A DNA stretch of 20,261 bases from Ascidiaceihabitans sp. (lineage in GTDB: Bacteria > Pseudomonadota > Alphaproteobacteria > Rhodobacterales > Rhodobacteraceae): contig JALZUL010000289.1 in NCBI GenBank assembly GCA_023301665.1, forward strand, positions 1 to 20,261. Reading direction: 5' to 3'. Shown piece after piece: positions 15,661 to 20,261 of the stretch. Position 1 is the first letter of the stretch; the number at the start of each line of letters is the position of its first letter. The translations under genes and the position numbers were made by a program. The notes under the pieces are model-generated. The model did no database searches, had not been told where the DNA came from, and worked only from the letters and a program-made list of their open reading frames with translations.

Positions 15661-15699
15661 AAAGGGAAGAGATCATGTGTCTCCTCCCTTTTTGTTTTT
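15661..15699 (+). terminator. Rho-independent terminator after dapD
   Basis: AAAGGGA (15661-15667) pairs with TCCCTTT (15685-15691), and after one A-C mismatch GAGA (15669-15672) pairs with TCTC (15680-15683) around a 7-base loop. T-runs follow (15689-15693 and 15695-15699). It lies 25 bases after the dapD stop codon and separates dapD from the 105-residue gene. Confidence 0.88.
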
Positions 15700-15768
15700 G
15701 GAGGCGTTGCTGTTTTCAGTTCTTAAAAACTAAGTTACGCCCAACGTAAAATACGAAGGAATGATGAT

Positions 15769-16086
15769 ATGGCTGGATCGAAACAAAAGGTGTTTACGTT
15801 ATTGGTTCAAATAGGCCGCAAAGATGGAGACGGCTTGCCTAAAAAGGCAAGTGGCGCAGCTCTAATGTGTTTTGCCAGTGGTGTGGATGAAGCAGAGGCG
15901 GTTCGGGAAACCGTTGCGATCCTGAAACAAGCTGACACTGCACCTTTGGATGTCACGGGTTACGGTACGTTAGCGGAACGTGAGGCCGAAGGTCATGAGA
16001 TCGACGATGAAGAGCGTGCATTGATGCAACGCGCTTTGGACGAAAACTCGGTTATTATCGCTCAAATGACGCCGTTCTTCGACTGA
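15769..16086 (+). CDS. Conserved hypothetical protein (105 aa) next to dapD
   Basis: Small soluble protein, MAGSKQKVFTLLVQIGRKDG at the start, with no signal peptide or membrane segment. The pattern is a beta-strand (KVFTLLVQIG), a segment with LMCFASGVDEAEAVRETVAIL that looks like strand plus helix, then LDVTGYGTLAERE and an acidic C-terminal half (EIDDEERALMQRALDENSVIIAQ). The charge is strongly acidic. AAGGA stands eight bases before the ATG. It lies 132 bases after dapD in the same direction, beyond the dapD terminator, and its stop codon is one base from the stop of the convergent channel-like gene. I recall similar small genes beside dapD or dapE in Rhodobacterales but know no function. 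Confidence 0.75.
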   Translation: MAGSKQKVFTLLVQIGRKDGDGLPKKASGAALMCFASGVDEAEAVRETVAILKQADTAPLDVTGYGTLAEREAEGHEIDDEERALMQRALDENSVIIAQMTPFFD

Positions 16087-16087
16087 C

Positions 16088-17140
16088 CTAAGGATTTTCG
16101 CCAAACCATTTGCGATGCAGTTCGGCGTAGGTCCCGTCTTCGCGTAGGGCCAACAACGACTGATTGATGGGCTCTAGCCATTCACTGTCGGATGGTAATG
16201 CGATCCCGTAGCTTTCTAGTTGGAAAGTAGGTCCCACAAGTTGGCCAAATTTCGCGCCGTCTGTCAAAACGTAATATGCTAGAATTGGTGCATCAAAGAC
16301 GACTGCATCTACCTCACCTTTTTCGAAGGCTTCTAGAACGTGCTTCAAATCGGAAAACGCAGCTGAATTGAGGTCGCGATTTTGCAGAAATACTTCTGCA
16401 GTACTCCCCCCGACCGTACCAACCCGTTTGCCATAAAGATCGTTTACAGAAGAAACAGATGTCTCGATTGCGCTGACTGTCATCGCAGAAGTGATCCGAG
16501 CTACAAAAATGGATACCACAAACAACGAAGAGACAACGAGAATAACGCCAAAGATACGACCCATTGGGGTGCGTGGAACTCGCTCCTCGAACCCGCCGTT
16601 TACAACAAGATTAAGCGCCCACCAAAAAGCGGGAAACATAGCATGACGCGCGGGGCGATCGAAATATTCTTGATCTGCACGTTCAAAGCGCCACATCAAC
16701 ATTCCGCCAGCAAGTAGAACGGCGAAAGCCCCAATGATCGCAAAAAACAATTCCCAAGAGACTATAGTTCTCACAAGTGAGAAGCTTGATTCACCTTTTA
16801 GAGGGATCATTGTACGCAAGCCGGAAGAAAAGATTGGATGACTGAAATCCATTGTTTGTTCGCGTGCAGAAGTAATGGAGATATTGGCGATTGCAACGTC
16901 AGATGTCCCGTTTCTCACGGCCTCCAGCATTTCAGAAAAACTGTCGTGGCGATTGATGGAAGACTCAGCGTTCAAGTTCGCAGCGATGGCTGCCCAAAGG
17001 TCGATAGAAAACCCAGTGTCCACACCATTATTTTCCATAGAAAATGGAGGCCTAGTCACGGTTGAGACGGTTAGGCTTTGTGCGGCAAGAGGTCCTGCAA
17101 AAAACAGCATGCAGGAAAGGGCCATCAAGTATTTGTACAT
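16088..17140 (-). CDS. Ionotropic-glutamate-receptor-like protein: SBP_bac_3 domain split by a two-TM pore
   Basis: The 350-residue protein has the layout of prokaryotic glutamate-receptor channels such as GluR0. Residues 1-20 are a signal peptide (cut after LAA). A periplasmic amino-acid-binding lobe follows (21-115), with the ligand arginine R93 in SITSAREQTMDFS. Then come TM1 (about 128-150), a re-entrant pore loop (about 166-185), TM2 (about 195-217) ending ARITSAMTV, and the second binding lobe (225-350) with GTVGGSTAE and acidic FDAPILAYY. The pore loop reads WWALNLVVNGGFEERVP; the K+-type filter TVGYGD is absent. Ion selectivity, or whether it conducts at all, is therefore open. It lies 17 bases after the second Hint gene, apparently as the last gene of a three-gene operon, with only a weak ribosome binding site. 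Its stop is one base from that of the convergent gene. Confidence 0.85.
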   Translation of the reverse strand: MYKYLMALSCMLFFAGPLAAQSLTVSTVTRPPFSMENNGVDTGFSIDLWAAIAANLNAESSINRHDSFSEMLEAVRNGTSDVAIANISITSAREQTMDFSHPIFSSGLRTMIPLKGESSFSLVRTIVSWELFFAIIGAFAVLLAGGMLMWRFERADQEYFDRPARHAMFPAFWWALNLVVNGGFEERVPRTPMGRIFGVILVVSSLFVVSIFVARITSAMTVSAIETSVSSVNDLYGKRVGTVGGSTAEVFLQNRDLNSAAFSDLKHVLEAFEKGEVDAVVFDAPILAYYVLTDGAKFGQLVGPTFQLESYGIALPSDSEWLEPINQSLLALREDGTYAELHRKWFGENP

Positions 17141-17157
17141 TTATATCTCAGCAGATT

Positions 17158-18252
17158 TTAAGCAGCGCGTTGGTCGGCAAGAGTTACAGCCTCAAATGCT
17201 TTTAAGATAGGGAAAACTGGCTTGCCATGCTCAGGTAAACCATTCCTCTGGAAATGTGACAATAAACTCGCATTCAATTGGTCCTGTTTTCTGCGAATGC
17301 GTCCAATATATAGGCTTTCAAATGAAGAGCCTGCCGCCGATAATGTTTCGTGCTCGGGCAAAAGCAGATGGGTATAAGAAATTGTTGGACCGGTTGGTTC
17401 ATACCGTGCGGCAAAACCGTTGACCAAATGCCGCGCTGGAACCAAAACGGCTTCTTGACCGAAAAGGTATTCTACGTCTGAACCTCGAATGACGAGCCTT
17501 TGGTCTGGAGCGACGATAATATCTTCCAGTAACCCAAAATAAGGGGCTCGCAGCCTGATCGGGGCGAAGCTACCCAGAGCGGGGACGGTACGGGTTATGC
17601 GTTGTAGAACAGGGATCACACCTTTTGTCGCAGTATTAATCGTATCACCACGTTCTAGGTGTTGAATCTGTTGATGCCCTTGCGGTGTAGCCACTGGTGT
17701 ATTCAAAGACAGTGTTGGCATCGGGCCTACAGGTTCAATTTCGTCAGACAAAGCGACAAAAACCGCGTCATTTGAAAACGTCCGATCCCCTTTTGCTAAG
17801 ATGACGTCGTGCAGGTCTTGAATGTAAAGCGGGTTATCATGCGGTACCTGAATCGATGTAACCGTAGTTTCTTCAGGACGCTCCAGCGAAAGCTGCGCCC
17901 ATTTTGTTTCTGTATCCCATGAAAAGGATATGCGTACTACGTCTGCACGCCCGCTGCCGCGCCATCTCAAAGTTGCGTGACAAATGTCGCCATTGTCGTT
18001 GTGGACCAAAGTTACACCGCCACCAGGAATCGCTTGGATCGAAAACGAGCGGCTCTGAGGAAACGTACGGTTAAACGCAAAAAGCACTTGAGGTTTCGCT
18101 GTAGGAGACATTCGGGTTTCCAGCATCAAAGTGCCCCGTCTTAAAGTGGCCCCGCTGCAGAGGCTGATCTGAGGTGTGAAACGCCGATCAATGCCTAGCC
18201 CATTGGGGCTGAAGCGTCCTTCTTTATGATCTGCGGATGCGATCCAAGTCAT
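17158..18252 (-). CDS. Hint-domain protein with degenerate catalytic residues
   Basis: The 364-residue protein has an N-terminal region (about 20-175) with the beta-rich look of a LamG/concanavalin-like domain and a C-terminal Hint_2-type domain (about 179-318). It aligns residue by residue with the Hint domain of the gene just upstream. Where that protein has IPCFVAGTLIQTQEG, this one has MPTLSLNTPVATPQG, so the nucleophile Cys is T180. Where the other has VSPEHRILI, this has VAPDQRLVI, so the block-B His is Q251. The later THLLLPEHETL histidines remain. Autoprocessing is therefore unlikely. No signal peptide is seen. The ATG lies 6 bases after the upstream stop with only a weak AAGAAAAG site, pointing to translational coupling. 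Both tails end with a similar IL(K/R)xFEAxxL helix. Confidence 0.8.
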   Translation of the reverse strand: MTWIASADHKEGRFSPNGLGIDRRFTPQISLCSGATLRRGTLMLETRMSPTAKPQVLFAFNRTFPQSRSFSIQAIPGGGVTLVHNDNGDICHATLRWRGSGRADVVRISFSWDTETKWAQLSLERPEETTVTSIQVPHDNPLYIQDLHDVILAKGDRTFSNDAVFVALSDEIEPVGPMPTLSLNTPVATPQGHQQIQHLERGDTINTATKGVIPVLQRITRTVPALGSFAPIRLRAPYFGLLEDIIVAPDQRLVIRGSDVEYLFGQEAVLVPARHLVNGFAARYEPTGPTISYTHLLLPEHETLSAAGSSFESLYIGRIRRKQDQLNASLLSHFQRNGLPEHGKPVFPILKAFEAVTLADQRAA

Positions 18253-18258
18253 CTTTTC

Positions 18259-19836
18259 TTAGGCCACTTCGTCTTGTGATTTGCGTAACAGTTGTGCTTC
18301 AAAATGGCGTAAAATGCGACGTGCAGCTGGACTATAGCCTTGACCGGTCTCTGGATCGATCTCTGGGAATAAGGTGCAGATTTCTTTAACGATCTCTTGC
18401 TCAAAGCTTTTGGTGGTCTGAGGGCCCGGCATGAAACTCTCGGTCGCAAGGCCGGCAGAATAGACGACTTGATGCTGATCAAACATCAGATGAACGTATG
18501 TCACGTCACCTCCGGCGCAACGCACAACCGAGCTGTCGTTCACTAGTTCTTTAGCGGACACTAGAACCTCCTCTTCGCCAAACAATAGTTCGGCTAAGCA
18601 GTCCCGAATTAATATGCGATGTTCAGGTGAAACCATGAGGTCATCATGAGTTCCGAATGTATTCGCGCGAATGTGAATTGGTGCAAAGTTATCTTGGGCA
18701 GCGACAGTACGTTGTCCAATCCAGCGCAAGGGCTGTAAACCATCATCCTTTGTCATAATAAGGTCGCCTAAAAGCAGAGATTCAACACTGCGCTGGCCCT
18801 CTTGCGTTTGGATTAAAGTGCCTGCGACAAAACATGGGATCGAGCTGACGTTTACAAAACCGACATCGCTGTTTGTGCCGTTATCGACTGTATAGGTAAA
18901 ATTAAAATCTTCGGTGTCGCCGTCACCTAAAATATTGACAGTACCGTCTGCATTAAGGGAAATCGTCTGCCCAGTGTTCAGCACGACGGGTTGGCCAACA
19001 ACGACGGGTTGGCCGTTTAAATGTGTAATCGTTAGAGAACCGCTATTTGTGTTGACGTCATTGGCGGTTAAATCGAGATCGGTCGACCCATTGGGGAACA
19101 AATTTGTGCTGTCAGCTTGAGCAACAACCTGTGTTTGAACAGAATCTCCAGCAATCAAAATATTTGAGTCAAATTGGCTGTCCGCGACGTCTGCAATTCC
19201 GATTCTAAGCGTATTCGTTACGCCAGAATTTACTGGAATTGATAGTGTCAGCGTTACGGTGAAACCGTCCATTTCTGTATTGAATTGGTCTTGAGTGTTG
19301 TCAACGAACAGGTTTGCATTATTTTGCGAGTTGATATTGCCTGGAACGGTATTGCCATCCCCAACGGCCAGCGGGACTAGTGTGCCATTGATGAAAACAC
19401 CCACGAAGTCTTGGAAGACTGAGTTCTGGAATTCAGGGAATTCCTCTGACGAGAACACAAATTGGATCGTCATTAGATCGCCGGTCGGAATGAAATCGAC
19501 GTCTAAGGCTGCACCGTCAAATGTCTGACCACCTGCGGCATTGTTGAACTGCGAAAAGTTATTAAACCCACTGGTGTTTGTCGTGGTGTTGGTGTTTTGG
19601 TTTGCTTCTCCAGAAGAGTTGGTAAAGTCTTCGGCGTTACCTGTAGATAAGATCACCCCGGTATCACTAGGAGTTACACCCGGAGAAATCGTATCACCGT
19701 CGGTAAAAATACCGGATGAATCATTATCCCCAAAAAATGTTGCTCCCGTCACCTGTACGCCATCGCCAAAGATGGTTTGCGCCATTTCTATAGCGGTCGC
19801 GTCCGTATCGATCGGAAGTTCCGATGCTGTAACCAT
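18259..19836 (-). CDS. Choice-of-anchor L / cadherin-like / Hint-domain protein
   Basis: Predicted secreted or surface protein of 525 residues. I start at 19836 (MVTASELPIDTDATA) because GAGG stands five bases upstream and this is the usual beginning of choice-of-anchor L proteins; the frame stays open to 19911 without a ribosome binding site. Domains: choice-of-anchor L (about 5-235), with GDNDSSGIFTDGD, GVILSTGNAEDF and FVFSSEEFPEF; an Asn/Thr/Ser-rich stretch (80-98); a cadherin/Ig-like repeat with LDLTANDV (254-261) and FTYTVDNG (313-320); then a Hint_2 domain (about 333-470) with intact nucleophile C335 (IPCFVAGT) and H406 (SPEHRIL). No Sec signal is seen, which would fit type I secretion, as proposed for similar roseobacter proteins. 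It is the first gene of an apparent three-gene operon. Confidence 0.85.
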   Translation of the reverse strand: MVTASELPIDTDATAIEMAQTIFGDGVQVTGATFFGDNDSSGIFTDGDTISPGVTPSDTGVILSTGNAEDFTNSSGEANQNTNTTTNTSGFNNFSQFNNAAGGQTFDGAALDVDFIPTGDLMTIQFVFSSEEFPEFQNSVFQDFVGVFINGTLVPLAVGDGNTVPGNINSQNNANLFVDNTQDQFNTEMDGFTVTLTLSIPVNSGVTNTLRIGIADVADSQFDSNILIAGDSVQTQVVAQADSTNLFPNGSTDLDLTANDVNTNSGSLTITHLNGQPVVVGQPVVLNTGQTISLNADGTVNILGDGDTEDFNFTYTVDNGTNSDVGFVNVSSIPCFVAGTLIQTQEGQRSVESLLLGDLIMTKDDGLQPLRWIGQRTVAAQDNFAPIHIRANTFGTHDDLMVSPEHRILIRDCLAELLFGEEEVLVSAKELVNDSSVVRCAGGDVTYVHLMFDQHQVVYSAGLATESFMPGPQTTKSFEQEIVKEICTLFPEIDPETGQGYSPAARRILRHFEAQLLRKSQDEVA

Positions 19837-19878
19837 AACTGCCTCTGCCCAATAAGGAGACAGAACATGCCAAACAGC

Positions 19879-19900
19879 ACGCAGATTTGTCTGCGTTTTT
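19879..19900 (+). terminator. Orphan terminator-like hairpin upstream of dapE
   Basis: ACGCAGA (19879-19885) pairs with TCTGCGT (19890-19896) around TTTG, followed by TTTT up to 19900. It reads as a plus-strand intrinsic terminator, but no plus-strand gene ends within 3.7 kb upstream. On the minus strand it would form a hairpin in the leader of the choice-of-anchor L gene, 43 bases before its ATG, without a T-run. The rest of this 260-base intergenic stretch (19837-20096) is A/T-rich and holds two more short dyads (19905-19921 and 19925-19940); no confident promoter was seen. Confidence 0.5.
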
Positions 19901-20096
19901 AAAACGTACATCGTTGGTACGAGCGCCGTTCATTGACGGCTACACTGCTAGATGCCCTGCCTCGGGTCATATTATTTTCCCAACCATAGCACGAGTGATT
20001 ATGTTTTGTTAATAAAATGGAAAGGATAGGTCTTGGCATCGCGCCATTTTCGCCACATTCCTGTAATTCACGCCGAGTCTCATTTTAGGAAATACA

Positions 20097-20261
20097 ATGT
20101 CTGGTATCGACCCCGTTGCTCTAACCGCAGATTTAGTACGCTGCCCTTCCGTTACTCCAGCTGATGCAGGGGCCTTAGATGTATTAGCGACCCTCCTTGA
20201 GGATGCGGGTTTTGAATTGAGCTGGGCAAATCGTGGTGGCATTCGCAGTTTATTCGCGCGT
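20097..20261 (+). CDS. dapE: Succinyl-diaminopimelate desuccinylase (N-terminal part; runs off the window)
   Basis: Zinc peptidase of the M20 family that removes succinate from N-succinyl-LL-diaminopimelate in lysine and peptidoglycan precursor synthesis. Only 55 codons are present, reading MSGIDPVALTADLVRCPSVT, then PADAGALDVLATLLEDAGF and GGIRSLFAR. RCPSVTP and the following helix are typical of DapE N-termini; the metal-binding residues lie beyond the window. AGGA stands six to seven bases before the ATG at 20097. It points the same way as dapD and the 105-residue gene but is separated from them by the three minus-strand genes. Truncation is due to the window edge. Confidence 0.85.
   Translation, partial: MSGIDPVALTADLVRCPSVTPADAGALDVLATLLEDAGFELSWANRGGIRSLFAR

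Noticed and set aside
18983..19014. Two 14-base direct repeats (ACGACGGGTTGGCC) with an 18-base period
   Set aside because: They are in frame and encode a repeated GQPVV motif in the cadherin-like segment; this is a small coding duplication, not a separate element.
1..20261. tRNA or rRNA genes, insertion sequences, CRISPR arrays, attachment sites, origins
   Set aside because: No cloverleaf-like segments, transposase or integrase frames, spaced repeats or origin-like clusters were seen on reading both strands.

Overview
The window looks like a chromosomal segment of a marine alphaproteobacterium of the Rhodobacteraceae (Roseobacter group), at moderate G+C. This rests on recognised protein families and a familiar local gene order (rpsT, enoyl-CoA hydratase, mutM, ubiE, ubiB; serA-serC opposite serB; dapD with a small unknown gene, then dapE). 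The calls were made by reading, not by database search. Most of the window is housekeeping DNA; the accessory part lies between about 16.1 and 19.9 kb.

Layout. 1-2.0 kb, minus strand: start of rpsT, an enoyl-CoA hydratase and mutM. 2.1-4.4 kb, plus: ubiE and ubiB, tightly coupled, for ubiquinone synthesis, closed by a strong terminator. 4.4-6.4 kb, minus: a thiolase and a PP1/ApaH-type metallophosphatase. 6.5-10.4 kb: the whole phosphorylated serine pathway, with serC-serA leftward and serB divergent; a probable RNA leader precedes serC. 10.4-11.4 kb, minus: an R. etli-type (AsnII-family) L-asparaginase. 11.6-13.5 kb, plus: an exported IalB-like protein and rlmN. 13.55-13.8 kb: a 70-residue unknown protein whose ribosome binding site lies inside a nested inverted repeat. 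13.8-14.7 kb, minus: a LOG-family protein. 14.8-16.1 kb, plus: dapD and a 105-residue unknown protein. 20.1 kb to the end, plus: start of dapE.

Between the dapD block and dapE sits an apparent minus-strand operon of three genes with gaps of 6 and 17 bases. In transcription order these are a choice-of-anchor L/cadherin-like/Hint protein, a second Hint protein lacking the expected Cys and His of autoprocessing, and a prokaryotic ionotropic-glutamate-receptor-like channel protein whose pore loop lacks the usual TVGYG-type filter. Linking a surface or secreted Hint pair to a ligand-gated channel-like protein is the most unusual feature here. No function for the set can be claimed from sequence alone.

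Together the housekeeping genes serve amino-acid synthesis (serine; lysine and cell-wall diaminopimelate), quinone synthesis, acyl-CoA metabolism, DNA repair and ribosome maturation. No tRNA, rRNA, insertion sequence or CRISPR array was seen, and no gene-free stretch exceeds 300 bases.
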